Made by a program: the position numbers and the translations under genes
In this document: in pieces, positions 1 through 9,217 of the stretch
Layout of the letters: the number at the start of each line of letters is the position of its first letter
Position numbering within the stretch: the first letter of the stretch is position 1
Notes under the pieces: generated by a model
Told to the model about the DNA's origin: nothing
Databases searched by the model: none
Seen by the model: the letters and a program-made list of their open reading frames with translations, nothing else
NCBI RefSeq assembly: GCF_014764445.1
Contig: NZ_CP061721.1
Location: 868,001 to 932,000 of the forward strand
Direction of reading: 5' to 3'
Source of the DNA: Pseudarthrobacter sp. BIM B-2242
Lineage (GTDB): Bacteria > Actinomycetota > Actinomycetes > Actinomycetales > Micrococcaceae
DNA length: 64,000 nucleotides

Positions 1-3000
1 TGCATGCGCCAGCTGTCGGCCAGGAAGTAGCCAAGGTCCTCCGGCAGCGTGGCATGGCCGGCGGCGAGCCAGCCCAGGGCCGACTCGTCCACTGGTTCCG
101 GGTGCGAGCCCTGGGTGACCTGCGGCAGCTGCTGCGGGTCGCCCAGGAGCAGGAGGCGCTTGGCGGAGCGGGCCACAGCCAGGGTGTTGGCCAGCGAGAA
201 CTGCCCCGCCTCATCAATCACCAGCAGGTCCAGGGAGCCGACGGGGACGGACTTGCCGGTCATGGTCCAGGCCGTGCCGCCCACCAGGGCGCCGCCCGGG
301 GAGGCCAGCAGGGAGGCGACGTCCTCGTCCTTCGTTTGACGCCACGGCACCCTGTGGTCCGTGGCCAGTCTCTTGGCTACCCGGGCCGGATCCACCCCGG
401 CCGATTCGATGGCGGTGCACAGCATGTTTTCCACCACGGCATGGGATTGCCCCACCACACCGATCTTCCAGCCGTGGGCTACCAGCCGCGCAATGACATG
501 GGAACCGACGTAGGTCTTGCCTGTCCCGGGAGGGCCCTGGACGGCAAGGTAGGACTGGTAGAGGTCCAGCAGCGAGGTAGTGATGGCCGTGATGTAGTCC
601 ACTGCGCCGGCGCTGTCCGTTCCCACTCCGGCCGGCGACGGCCGCGTCCGGAAGCGCGGCGGGACCTTGCGCAGGATGTCGACGCCGGGATGTTCCGGAA
701 GGACGGGCACCGAAGCCCCAACCGTCCGGGCAAGTTCGGCCAGCGCAGCTTCGATGCTCGCGGTCCGGACCGGCTGATCCTCGGTGAGGGCTATCGGGAT
801 GTGCGGGTACGCGGGGACCTTGCCGGTTTCCTTCTCAACGATGGTGATGATGCTCTGTCCCGGGATCTTCGGATGGTCCTCCACTTCTGTCACCAGCGTG
901 CCGAACGTGAAGCCGCGGCCGTCGATGTTTCCGGAAGAATCCTCGAGTCCTTTGGGGACAGGCGAATCGTAAAGCCGGCACCACGTGCTGCCGGGCTTGA
1001 AATCCGAGCCTTCGCTCATGGCCCCCGTCAGCCGGAGGGTGCGGGTGCGCATCCGCACCGTCGGTTTCGCCAGAGCCCAGTCCGAGACCACCTCGGCGGT
1101 GTCCACCACAAACACGTTCCGGTGGTCCCGCCAGTGGTCGATCTCGGACTCCGTGCGGTCAAAATGCTCCCACCAGAACTGCTTCCGCTCGCGCCGGTGG
1201 TACCCGGTGGCGGCGGCCACCATGGCGATGGCCCGTTCGTCGCCGGTCCAGGGCCTGGTGTCCGGGAGGCCCGCCAGGAACTCCTGGAGCCTGCGCTCCT
1301 CCTCCGGCGTGGGTTCCGCTTCAACAACATCAGGCAGGAGCGGAACCGGGCCGCCGCCGTCGTGCGTGGCAGCCGTGCGGGCGGAAGCGGGACTCGCGGC
1401 GCGGAGTCCCAAAAGCCAATCCCGGAGCCGGAGGGTGGAGAGGCAGTCGTACTCGTTGTAGTCCGAGATGGAGGCAAGGACCTTGGAAGCTTCGGCGGGA
1501 TCGCCCCCGTCCCGGGCTGCGCAGAAGGCGGCGTAGGCCACCACAGAGGCGCCGGCGTCCTTCACCTCGCCCGAGCGCAGGTTGTCGCCCATGTAGAGCG
1601 GCTCGAGTTTCTTGATGGAGTACGAGGGCTCGGAAATCCGCAGCGAATGCCGGGCGATGGCGTAGAGGTCCACGAGCACACCTTCGCGGAGCCAGTTGTC
1701 CACGATGTCCTCGCCCGCCAGGTGCCGCACGGACAGGTTCCGCAGCGCCGATTTCTCGTAGGCGGCGTAGTGGTAGACGTGCATCTCCGGATAGCGTGCG
1801 CGGCGCTCCTCCACGTAGGCCAGGAAGTCCAGGAAAGCCTGCCGCTCTTCGTTGCGGGAATGCGCCCAGAAAGGCCGGAACACGGGCTTTTCGGCCGCTT
1901 CGGCGGCGCTGCCGGCCGCTGTGCCGAGAGGCGCTTCGATCACACCGAACAGGTACTCGAGCCCCCACTGGCTGGTGGCCGGATCCTGCCAGAGGGGATC
2001 GCCCTCGAAGTCGAAGAAGATGTCACCCGGGCTTGGCGCCGGAATACTCGCCAGGGCGTTCTCCGGCAGGACCTTGAACGTGACTGTATGGTCTTCGCCG
2101 TCCTTGGTGAACGTGCGGGAACCGTCGGGTGCGTCCAGGCCCAGCTGCATCCGGGCCTGGTCCCGGAGCCTGACCAGCGAGCCGATGGCCTTTGCCGCGG
2201 GGAGGCCGGCCAGCGCATCGATGGTGGTGATGCCCTCGGCGATGAGCTTCTTGCGCCGGATGGTGCTCATGCCGCCCACCATCAGGAGGTCGCGGTGGGC
2301 CTGCACCTGCTCGGCGCAGTAGTTGCACCGGCCGCAGTGGGTAACGCCCGGCTGCTGCCATTGCACCGGCGGTTCCCCCTTCCGGTGCGCAGCGGTCAGG
2401 TGCCGGAACCTGGCGCGGCGCTCGCGGAAGACGGGCAGCAGGTCCGGCAGGGAATGGTGGCTGCGGACGTAGTCGCCATCCACCACCGCGCCCAGCACCA
2501 GGGTGACCCGCGGCGACGGGTCCAGGCCCATCCCGAGGAGCTGGTCGCCGTAGGCCGCGAGCTGCAGGAGCGCGCCGACCTTGGCGTGCCGGGCCAGCTT
2601 GGTGTCCCAGACTTCGTACCGGCCAGGCGTGCCGGTGCCGGCTGCCTCGTTGACGATGAAGTCTGCATAGCCCAGGAATTCGCCGTCGAAGAAGGTTGCC
2701 TGAAAAACGACGTCGGCCCCGGCACGGAGGGCCAGCTCGGTTTCGGCGTGCTTGGCCACAAGATTTCCCCGGGTGTTGTCCCCGCGCTCAAGGGAGTAGA
2801 CGCCGCTGCCGCGGCCCGCATCCCAGGCGCCGTACTGCGCGACCAGGCCGGCCAGGACCTTTGCCTCGTGCTGGTCGCCGAGCGTCCCGGCACGGCGCTG
2901 CATCTCGTCGTCGGGAAATACAGCCTTGGGGGACCGGCCCAGTTTCTCGTCCAGGATGCGAAGCGTGCGGTACTCACACTCGCTGGCGGCCACCAGATCG

Positions 3001-3059
3001 CTGGCGGAAAACACCAGGTCCGGTGGTGCGCCGGCACCGGCGGAATCGAGCAGGAACAC
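1..3059 (-). CDS. TM0106-type RecB-like nuclease fused to superfamily 1 helicase (3' end beyond window)
   Basis: The protein reads leftward and runs off the window; about 1019 residues are visible. The N-terminal third resembles RecB/Cas4-like nucleases, with a cysteine cluster HCGRCNYC near residue 240 that may hold an Fe-S cluster. The middle (about 290-560) looks like the RNase H-like part of this family. A UPF1/Dna2-type helicase follows, with Walker A GPPGTGKT near 841-848, Walker B DEAGQFS near 949 and motif III GDPQQLP close to the edge. The start is GTG at 3059, with GGAGG a few bases upstream. Known relatives are thought to process DNA or RNA ends; the substrate is unknown. The C-terminal helicase motifs lie outside the window. 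The family assignment is confident, the role is inferred. Confidence 0.88.
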   Translation of the reverse strand, partial: MFLLDSAGAGAPPDLVFSASDLVAASECEYRTLRILDEKLGRSPKAVFPDDEMQRRAGTLGDQHEAKVLAGLVAQYGAWDAGRGSGVYSLERGDNTRGNLVAKHAETELALRAGADVVFQATFFDGEFLGYADFIVNEAAGTGTPGRYEVWDTKLARHAKVGALLQLAAYGDQLLGMGLDPSPRVTLVLGAVVDGDYVRSHHSLPDLLPVFRERRARFRHLTAAHRKGEPPVQWQQPGVTHCGRCNYCAEQVQAHRDLLMVGGMSTIRRKKLIAEGITTIDALAGLPAAKAIGSLVRLRDQARMQLGLDAPDGSRTFTKDGEDHTVTFKVLPENALASIPAPSPGDIFFDFEGDPLWQDPATSQWGLEYLFGVIEAPLGTAAGSAAEAAEKPVFRPFWAHSRNEERQAFLDFLAYVEERRARYPEMHVYHYAAYEKSALRNLSVRHLAGEDIVDNWLREGVLVDLYAIARHSLRISEPSYSIKKLEPLYMGDNLRSGEVKDAGASVVAYAAFCAARDGGDPAEASKVLASISDYNEYDCLSTLRLRDWLLGLRAASPASARTAATHDGGGPVPLLPDVVEAEPTPEEERRLQEFLAGLPDTRPWTGDERAIAMVAAATGYHRRERKQFWWEHFDRTESEIDHWRDHRNVFVVDTAEVVSDWALAKPTVRMRTRTLRLTGAMSEGSDFKPGSTWCRLYDSPVPKGLEDSSGNIDGRGFTFGTLVTEVEDHPKIPGQSIITIVEKETGKVPAYPHIPIALTEDQPVRTASIEAALAELARTVGASVPVLPEHPGVDILRKVPPRFRTRPSPAGVGTDSAGAVDYITAITTSLLDLYQSYLAVQGPPGTGKTYVGSHVIARLVAHGWKIGVVGQSHAVVENMLCTAIESAGVDPARVAKRLATDHRVPWRQTKDEDVASLLASPGGALVGGTAWTMTGKSVPVGSLDLLVIDEAGQFSLANTLAVARSAKRLLLLGDPQQLPQVTQGSHPEPVDESALGWLAAGHATLPEDLGYFLADSWRM

Positions 3060-3149
3060 GGGGGCCTCCCTATCGGGCTACCTGGCCCGGAGAGGGTTCC
3101 TCCGGCCATGATGTGAATCTATCAACAGGCACTGACAACGCGGGCGGAA

Positions 3150-4346
3150 TCAGGAATTCGCGGCGCGGACCTGGGCCTTGTCATGCTCGATGTGGGCGCT
3201 GCGGAGGAGCTCCAGGAACTCGGTCTCATTGCGGATGAGCCGCTTGTACTTCTCCGGCAGGCTGCGGATCTGATCCTCTTCGCGGCACATCGCGGCGAAG
3301 ATCTTGTCCCTCTCGTTCATGTCGGTCTCGTAGTTGAGGTCCAGGTATTCGATGGCGTGCCGCTTGGCCCCGGAGACTGCGTTTTTGGCTTTGCCCTTGG
3401 GGCTGAACAGGGACGCCAGGATGGTCACCACCAAAACGCCCAGGATCACACTGAGGGACACAGCCGTGCTGACCTCCACCACGCTGACGTGTTCGCCCTC
3501 GTTAATGAACGGCAGGGTGTTCTCGTGCAGCGCGTGCAGGATAAGTTTCACGCCGATGAAGCCCAGGATGGCCGCGAGGCCGTAGGACAGGAAGATGAGC
3601 CGGTCCAGCAGTCCGTCGATCAGGAAGAACAGCTGCCGCAGTCCCATCAGCGAGAAGGCAGTGGCGGTGAAGACGATGTACACGTTCTGCGTCAGGCCGA
3701 AGATGGCCGGAATGGAGTCGAGGGCAAAGAGGATGTCGGTGCCGCCGATGGCCACCATCACCAGGAGCATGGGCGTGAGGACGCGTTTGCCGTTTTCCGT
3801 GGTGAAGAGTTTGTCGCCGTCGTAGTGTGCCGACGCCGGGAGGTACTTTTTGGCGAGCCGGACCACCAGGCCATCGGAGTCGTCGTCGTGGCTGTCCGGT
3901 TTGAGCAGGTTGCCGGCGGTGATGAGCAGGATGAGCCCGAAGATGTAGAACACCCAGGCGAAGCTGTTGATGAGCGCGGCGCCGAGGAAGATGAAGGCGG
4001 TGCGGGCGATCAGGGAGAAGACGATGCCGAACAGCAGCACTTTTTGCTGGTCCGCGCGGGGGACCTTGAAGCTGGCCATGATGATGAGGAAGACAAAGAG
4101 GTTGTCTACGGACAGGGCCTTCTCCGTGACATAACCGGCGAAGTATTCGGTGCCCATGGTGCTGCCGCCAAACACCAGCACGCCGAGGCCGAAGAGGATG
4201 GCGATGCCCACGTAGATGGAAGACCAAATGGCCGATTCCTTCAGCGACGGGGTGTGGGCCTTCCGCACATGGAAAAAGAAATCGAAGGCCAGGAGGCCAA
4301 CAATTCCGGCGATGGTCAGGGTCCAGACAAAGGAAGAAACTTCCAC
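3150..4346 (-). CDS. TerC family integral membrane protein (Alx/TerC-like)
   Basis: A 398-residue polytopic membrane protein with about nine hydrophobic segments. The family signature is visible at GYVTEKALSVDNLFVFLII (about residues 71-89) and again at GGTDILFALDSIPAIFG, each containing acidic residues inside the membrane as in TerC/Alx proteins. Family members are linked to Mn2+ export or metalation of secreted proteins and to tellurite resistance. About 75 charged residues form a cytosolic C-terminal tail (after about 325), longer than in compact TerC proteins. The start is GTG at 4346 with AAAGG upstream. It lies 37 bp downstream of recQ on the same strand, so co-transcription is possible. 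No yybP-ykoY manganese riboswitch fits into that gap. Confidence 0.92.
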   Translation of the reverse strand: MEVSSFVWTLTIAGIVGLLAFDFFFHVRKAHTPSLKESAIWSSIYVGIAILFGLGVLVFGGSTMGTEYFAGYVTEKALSVDNLFVFLIIMASFKVPRADQQKVLLFGIVFSLIARTAFIFLGAALINSFAWVFYIFGLILLITAGNLLKPDSHDDDSDGLVVRLAKKYLPASAHYDGDKLFTTENGKRVLTPMLLVMVAIGGTDILFALDSIPAIFGLTQNVYIVFTATAFSLMGLRQLFFLIDGLLDRLIFLSYGLAAILGFIGVKLILHALHENTLPFINEGEHVSVVEVSTAVSLSVILGVLVVTILASLFSPKGKAKNAVSGAKRHAIEYLDLNYETDMNERDKIFAAMCREEDQIRSLPEKYKRLIRNETEFLELLRSAHIEHDKAQVRAANS

Positions 4347-4383
4347 GTTGGGGGCCTTTCGTTGGAGTCTTCCTCCAGCGTAC

Positions 4384-6099
4384 CTAAGCAGGCTTCAGAA
4401 GTTTCCGCTTCATGACGGCCTCCCGGGAGAGCGTTTTGTAGCCTTCCCGCTCGAACAGGACGGTGATGACGTCGTCCTCGTAGCGCATCACCAGCCCGGC
4501 TCCCCACTTTTTGTGGGTCACCGGGGATTGAAGCGGAAACGGCACATCGGCAGCATTGCCGGGCACGCCGCCGTCGCGCGTTACCGCCTGCGGTTGCAGC
4601 GCACCGTGCCGCGTGCCGTCGTTGCAGGTATCGCAGTTGCCGCACGGTTCCGGGAGGTCCTCGCCGAAGTATCCCAGCAGGAACTGGCGGCGGCAGCCGT
4701 CAGTCTCGGCGTAGCCGCGCATCATGTGGAGCCGGGACTGGTCCGCCCGCTGCCGCGCTTCGGCGAGCTCGACGGCGCGTTGCACCAGTGCGGCCGGTTT
4801 CGCTTTGGAGGTGAGCCGGACGCCCCGCTTGCCGGAGGTGACGGCACCGGCGTCCTGCAACTGATTCAGGAGGCCGGTCATCCGGCGGGGCTTAAAGCCG
4901 GTGAGGACGGCGAGTGAGGACGCGAACACGGGCCCGTCCGCCGTTCGCAGGGCCTTGAGAACTGCCAGCAACGCCTCCGGGTCCGGGTTGTGGGTGCCAA
5001 AGAACTTTCGCAGGCCCAGGTCCTCGGCGCGGTAATGGAGAACTGCCGACGCCGGCTGGCCGTCGCGTCCGGCCCGGCCCAGCTCCTGATAGTACGCATC
5101 CAGGGATTCGGGAATGTCCGCGTGGATCACAAACCGGACGTTGGGCTTATCAATCCCCATCCCGAACGCCGTGGTGGCCACCACCACATCCAGTTGGTCG
5201 TCCATAAACAGGTCCAGGATCCGCTCGCGGTCTGCGGCGGCGCGGCCTGCATGGTAGGCCTCGGCACGAAGCCCCGCCGCCAGCAGCTTGGCGGCGTACT
5301 TCTCCGTGTCCTTGCGGGTGGCAGCGTAAAGCAACCCATGCTGCCGTTTTCCGGCGCCGGTGCCGGTGCCGGTGCCGTGTCCGAGGACCAGGGCGACGAC
5401 CTGGTCCACCACCGCGCGGCGTTTTTCCTTCTCCTCATGGTGCCTGACCACGTCCAGGGTGATGTTGGGCCGGTCAAAGCCGTGGACAAGGACCAGCGGA
5501 TCCTTCATGCCCAGCCGTTCCGCAATCTCCTCCCGGACGGGAGGGGAAGCTGTGGCAGTCAACGCGGCGGCCGGGGGATTGCCCAGCTGCTCCCGCACCG
5601 TTCCCAGGGTCAGGTAATCGGGGCGGAAATCGTGTCCCCAGGACGAAACGCAGTGCGCCTCATCCACCACAAAAAGTGCAGGCTTGACAGCTGCAATCCG
5701 CTCCACTGTTTCCTTCCTGGCCAGCTGCTCGGGCGCCAGGAAAAGGAAAGCGGCGCGGCCGAACTCGACTTTCTGCCACGCATCCTCCACTTCCGCGTCG
5801 GTGTGCGAGGAGTTGATGGCGACGGCGGCATCCTCGCCGAGTGCCTCGGTGAGCCCGTCGACCTGATCGTCCTGGAGGGCGATCAGGGGCGAAACCACGA
5901 CGGCGGGGCGTCCCGTTTCCCGGTGGAGGTGAAGGGCCGCCACCTGGTAGATCGCGGACTTGCCGTAGCCGGTGGGCATCACGGCCAGGACGTCGCGGCC
6001 GGTGACGAGCGCGCCCATCCCGGCGAGTTGACCGTCACGGAGCTTTGGCAGGGAGAAAGCGGAGGTAGCAAGCGCGCTCAGCGCAGGATTCTCGGACAT
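4384..6099 (-). CDS. recQ: RecQ-family ATP-dependent DNA helicase
   Basis: A 571-residue 3'-5' DNA helicase of the short RecQ type. Walker A TGYGKS lies at 43-48, DEAHC at 146-150 followed by the aromatic-rich RecQ loop (VSSWGHDFRPDY), and the motif VI region YYQELGRAGRDGQ near 330. A zinc-binding domain with four cysteines (CRRQFLLGYF...CGNCDTC) is near 468-492. There is no HRDC domain; instead the last 45 residues (THKKWGAGLVMRYEDD) resemble a DUF3553-like module seen in actinobacterial RecQ. A run of Gly-Thr residues near 237-246 is encoded by a short hexanucleotide expansion. The ATG start is preceded by GGAG. Expected role: unwinding of recombination and fork intermediates. Confidence 0.93.
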   Translation of the reverse strand: MSENPALSALATSAFSLPKLRDGQLAGMGALVTGRDVLAVMPTGYGKSAIYQVAALHLHRETGRPAVVVSPLIALQDDQVDGLTEALGEDAAVAINSSHTDAEVEDAWQKVEFGRAAFLFLAPEQLARKETVERIAAVKPALFVVDEAHCVSSWGHDFRPDYLTLGTVREQLGNPPAAALTATASPPVREEIAERLGMKDPLVLVHGFDRPNITLDVVRHHEEKEKRRAVVDQVVALVLGHGTGTGTGAGKRQHGLLYAATRKDTEKYAAKLLAAGLRAEAYHAGRAAADRERILDLFMDDQLDVVVATTAFGMGIDKPNVRFVIHADIPESLDAYYQELGRAGRDGQPASAVLHYRAEDLGLRKFFGTHNPDPEALLAVLKALRTADGPVFASSLAVLTGFKPRRMTGLLNQLQDAGAVTSGKRGVRLTSKAKPAALVQRAVELAEARQRADQSRLHMMRGYAETDGCRRQFLLGYFGEDLPEPCGNCDTCNDGTRHGALQPQAVTRDGGVPGNAADVPFPLQSPVTHKKWGAGLVMRYEDDVITVLFEREGYKTLSREAVMKRKLLKPA

Positions 6100-6351
6100 A
6101 AACGCAGCTCCGGAGGGTGGGTCCTGGGGCCGCTTGCTTCAGCCGTGGTGACCAGCCTACGCGAGGCGGCGTCCCGGCGTCGTCCTCCCTATCAAGGTGA
6201 CGGCGGATTTATGGGGGTGACGGCACATCCGGTTCCCGGTGGCTGGCGTTTTCCTTGACTTCCGGGGGCCCCTGAACAAGTGTGGGATGAGACTGGTGCG
6301 CCGCTGTGAAACCCGTGGGCGGGCACAGGCTTCAATCAAGGAGAGTCCAAC

Positions 6352-8667
6352 GTGGCACGCAAAAATCCGAAGGTGGAAGAGGTTAACGAGGCCGACATCG
6401 AGGTCACGGGCCACCCGAAGACGTGGGTCGCCGGGGTTCCGGGCGTGTACCACTCGATGGAACCCGCCCTGACGCATATGGGCGTGAGCCGGGCCGCGAA
6501 GACGCTGCTGGCACTGAACCAGAAAGACGGCTTCGACTGCATGAGCTGCGCCTGGCCGGATCCCGGCCACCGCAAGACTTTCGAGTTCTGCGAGAACGGT
6601 GCCAAGGCTGTCACCTGGGAAGCAACGCCGGTGGTGATCGGCTCCGAGTTCTGGGCCGAACATCCCGTGAGTGAACTGCGGCAGCGGTCAGAGTACTGGC
6701 TGGGCATGCAGGGCCGCCTCACCGAGCCGGTCTACAAGCCTGCGGGGGAGGACCACTACCGCCCGGTCAGCTGGGATCAGGCGTTTACCATCGTCGGGGA
6801 CAAGCTCAAGGGACTCGCCAGCTCGGACCAGGCCACGTTCTACACCAGCGGCCGGACCTCCAACGAAGCAGCCTTCCTGTACCAGCTCTTTGTCCGGGCG
6901 TACGGCACCAACAACCTGCCGGACTGCTCCAACATGTGCCACGAATCCTCCGGCTGGGCGATGGGCCAGACCATCGGCGTCGGCAAGGCAACCATCGCCT
7001 ACGACGACTTCGCCAAGGCGGACCTGATCATCATCATGGGCCAGAACCCGGGCACCAACCACCCCCGGATGCTCACGGCCCTGGAGGAGGCCAAGGAGGC
7101 AGGGGCAAGCATCGTGGCCGTGAATCCTCTGCCCGAGGCCGGGCTGATGCGCTACAAGAACCCGCAGAAGGTCAAGGGGATCGTGGGCCGGGGCACCGAC
7201 CTGGCCGACCAGTTCCTGCAGGTGCGGCTGGGCGGCGACATGGCCCTGATGCAGGCGGTCTCCAAGCGCGTCCTCGACGCCGAGGCTGCCAACCCGGGCA
7301 CCGTGCTGGATCACCAGTTCCTCGCGGAGCACTGCGAGGGGCTGGAGGAGCTGCAGGCCCACCTGGCCGGGCTTGATGAAGCCGCAGTCCTCAGGGCAAC
7401 GGGCCTGCGTGCCGAGGAGATTGACGAGCTCGCGGACCGCTACCTGCGGGCAGACAAGGTGATCATCACCTGGGCCATGGGCATCACCCAGCACAAGAAC
7501 GCCGTGGCCACCATCAAGGAAATCATCAACCTGCTGCTGCTGCGCGGCAACATGGGCAAGCCCGGCGCCGGCGCCTCGCCAATCCGCGGGCACAGCAACG
7601 TCCAGGGCGACCGGACCATGGGCATCTGGGAGCAGATGCCGCCGGCCTTTATGGACGCCCTGGGCAAGGAGTTCAGCTTCGACCCGCCGCATGAGCACGG
7701 CATCGACGCCGTGGAAACCGTCCGGCAAATGCGCGACGGCGGGATCAAGGTTTTTGTGGCTATGGGCGGCAACTTCGTGGGAGCCATTTCGGACACCGAC
7801 GCGGCGTTTGCGGCGATGGAGAACACCGACCTGTCCGTCCAGATTTCCACCAAGCTGAACCGCTCGCACACGGTGACCGGGGCCGAAGCGCTGATCCTGC
7901 CCACGCTGGGCCGTACCGAGATCGACATGCAGGAATCCGGTGCGCAGTTTGTCTCCGTGGAGGACACCGTCTCCGCAGTGCACGCCTCGCACGGCACCGT
8001 CAGGCCGGTGGCACCGGACCTGCTGTCAGAAGTTGCGATCGTCACCAGGCTGGCGCGGAAGGTGGTGGGGGATTCAGTCCAGGCGGACTGGGCCGGGTTT
8101 GAGAAGAATTACGACCTGATCCGGGACCACATCGCGCACGTAGTCAGTGGCTGCGAGGACTACAACCGCAAGATCCGGCAGGACGGCGGCTTTGTGCTGC
8201 CCAACGGGCCCCGGGATTCGCGGGAGTTCAACACGCCAACGGGTAAAGCCATGCTGACAGTCAACGAGCTGGAGCACGTAGAGCGGCCCGCCGGCACCCT
8301 GATCCTGCAGAGCATGCGCTCGCACGACCAGTTCAACACCACCATCTACGGCAATAACGACCGTTACCGGGGCATTAAGAAAGGCCGCGAGGTGGTGTTC
8401 GTCAGCCCTGAAGACCTGGCCGAACTGGGGCTGAACGACGGACAGCACGTGGACATCCACGGGATTTACCAGGACAACGTGGACCGTGTCCTGCGCAACT
8501 TCCGTGTGGTTTCGTATCCCACCGCCCGCGGCTGTGCTGCCGCGTACTACCCCGAAGCCAACGTGCTTGTTCCGCTGGACAGTGTGGCGGAGGGCAGCCA
8601 GACGCCCGTTTCCAAGGCCGTGATCGTCCGGCTGGAGCCGGCCGCGGTGGCGCCTGCCGTCACATAA
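6352..8667 (+). CDS. FdhF/YdeP family molybdopterin oxidoreductase
   Basis: A 771-residue cytosolic oxidoreductase of the formate dehydrogenase H-like YdeP subgroup. The N-terminal DGFDCMSCAWPDP segment (about 60-72) is typical of YdeP proteins, which lack the full four-cysteine ferredoxin-type cluster of classical formate dehydrogenases. The molybdopterin domain includes CSNMCHESSGWAMGQTIG (about 195-212), GQNPGTNHPRM and GAGASPIRGHSNVQGDRTMG. The C-terminal 120 residues form the molydopterin dinucleotide-binding barrel (RSHDQFNTTIYGNNDRYRG). In enteric bacteria YdeP contributes to acid resistance; the natural substrate is unresolved, so formate oxidation should not be assumed. The start is GTG at 6352 with AAGGAGAG seven bases upstream. 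The convergent DUF6457 gene may be functionally linked through molybdenum cofactor. Confidence 0.92.
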   Translation: MARKNPKVEEVNEADIEVTGHPKTWVAGVPGVYHSMEPALTHMGVSRAAKTLLALNQKDGFDCMSCAWPDPGHRKTFEFCENGAKAVTWEATPVVIGSEFWAEHPVSELRQRSEYWLGMQGRLTEPVYKPAGEDHYRPVSWDQAFTIVGDKLKGLASSDQATFYTSGRTSNEAAFLYQLFVRAYGTNNLPDCSNMCHESSGWAMGQTIGVGKATIAYDDFAKADLIIIMGQNPGTNHPRMLTALEEAKEAGASIVAVNPLPEAGLMRYKNPQKVKGIVGRGTDLADQFLQVRLGGDMALMQAVSKRVLDAEAANPGTVLDHQFLAEHCEGLEELQAHLAGLDEAAVLRATGLRAEEIDELADRYLRADKVIITWAMGITQHKNAVATIKEIINLLLLRGNMGKPGAGASPIRGHSNVQGDRTMGIWEQMPPAFMDALGKEFSFDPPHEHGIDAVETVRQMRDGGIKVFVAMGGNFVGAISDTDAAFAAMENTDLSVQISTKLNRSHTVTGAEALILPTLGRTEIDMQESGAQFVSVEDTVSAVHASHGTVRPVAPDLLSEVAIVTRLARKVVGDSVQADWAGFEKNYDLIRDHIAHVVSGCEDYNRKIRQDGGFVLPNGPRDSREFNTPTGKAMLTVNELEHVERPAGTLILQSMRSHDQFNTTIYGNNDRYRGIKKGREVVFVSPEDLAELGLNDGQHVDIHGIYQDNVDRVLRNFRVVSYPTARGCAAAYYPEANVLVPLDSVAEGSQTPVSKAVIVRLEPAAVAPAVT

Positions 8668-8679
8668 GCGGGCCTGAGC

Positions 8680-8731
8680 CGCACAGGCGGTGCCGGCCAG
8701 CGCCGCTTATGCGGTTCGGACCGTCTGTGCG
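8680..8731. terminator. Bidirectional hairpin between convergent genes
   Basis: Bases 8680-8691 (CGCACAGGCGGT) pair with 8720-8731 (ACCGTCTGTGCG) over 12 positions with a single G-U in RNA; a smaller CCGC/GCGG hairpin is nested in the loop. It fills the gap between the stop codons at 8667 and 8740, so it can end both transcripts. No long U-run follows, as is common in actinobacteria. Confidence 0.55.
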
Positions 8732-8739
8732 CCAATTCC

Positions 8740-9072
8740 CTACTGCCCGGTGTCTGCCCAGCCCTTAGCCGCCGGGCCGCCGTCGTGACCGTCCTCGCAG
8801 AGCCGGGACGCGACGTCGGCCGCTCTGGTAATTGCCGCGGCTGATGAAGCCTTTGAGCCAGCGCCGCCCTGGGTGCCGGCGTCGAGCCCTGCGGCATAAC
8901 CCACCAGGAACGTGGTCACCGGTGCGGCCGCGTGGATGACGGAGTCGGCAGATTTCCTGGCCAGGTCAAGCAGGATGTCCTGGTCGACTTCCAGGTCCAG
9001 GATCTGCAGTGCCTGGGCCAGCCGGTGGGTCCACTGGTCCAGGACCTGCGCTTCGTTCTCGTCAACGGGCAT
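8740..9072 (-). CDS. DUF6457 domain protein
   Basis: A 110-residue protein, acidic at its start (MPVDENEAQVLDQW) and mostly alpha-helical, matching the small DUF6457 domain. That domain is, as I recall, found alone or attached to MobA-like molybdenum cofactor nucleotidyltransferases in actinobacteria. The helix ILLDLARKSADSVIHAAAPVTTFLVGYAAG (residues about 35-64) is the conserved core. ATG at 9072 is chosen because AAAGGAG lies seven bases before it; a longer open frame upstream has no ribosome site and overlaps the divergent promoter region. It converges on the molybdopterin oxidoreductase gene, consistent with a cofactor-related job. The biochemical function is unknown. Confidence 0.8.
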   Translation of the reverse strand: MPVDENEAQVLDQWTHRLAQALQILDLEVDQDILLDLARKSADSVIHAAAPVTTFLVGYAAGLDAGTQGGAGSKASSAAAITRAADVASRLCEDGHDGGPAAKGWADTGQ

Positions 9073-9134
9073 GGGGTTCTCCTTTGTCGCTGGTGGTTGA
9101 TTCAGCAGAGACCACCAGCCTATGTGCCTCGCCT

Positions 9135-9162
9135 TTGGGAGGCGAGACCGTGCGCCTATAGG
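9135..9162 (+). promoter_or_regulatory. Candidate sigma70-type promoter for CPBP gene
   Basis: TTGGGA (9135-9140) and TATAGG (9157-9162) are separated by 16 bp, 56 bp before the CPBP start. The -10 lies in the palindrome CCTATAGG, and a CTCGCC/GGCGAG hairpin overlaps the -35. The match is only moderate. Confidence 0.3.
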
Positions 9163-9217
9163 CTCAAGGCGCGGGGGCAACTGTTCCTGCATGCCTGTGC
9201 GCGACGGGGGAAGCCGC

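Noticed and set aside
54..3116. Very long plus-strand open frame of about 1020 codons
   Set aside because: It mirrors the real minus-strand nuclease-helicase gene; its translation is low-complexity and lacks any motif, while the minus strand has all helicase motifs.
4347..4383. Possible manganese (yybP-ykoY) riboswitch before the TerC gene
   Set aside because: Only 37 bp separate recQ from terC, too short for the riboswitch, and no conserved core is seen.
6255..6283. TTGACT with AAGTGT as promoter of the FdhF/YdeP gene
   Set aside because: The -35 is good and the spacing is 17 bp, but the -10 fits poorly; left uncalled.
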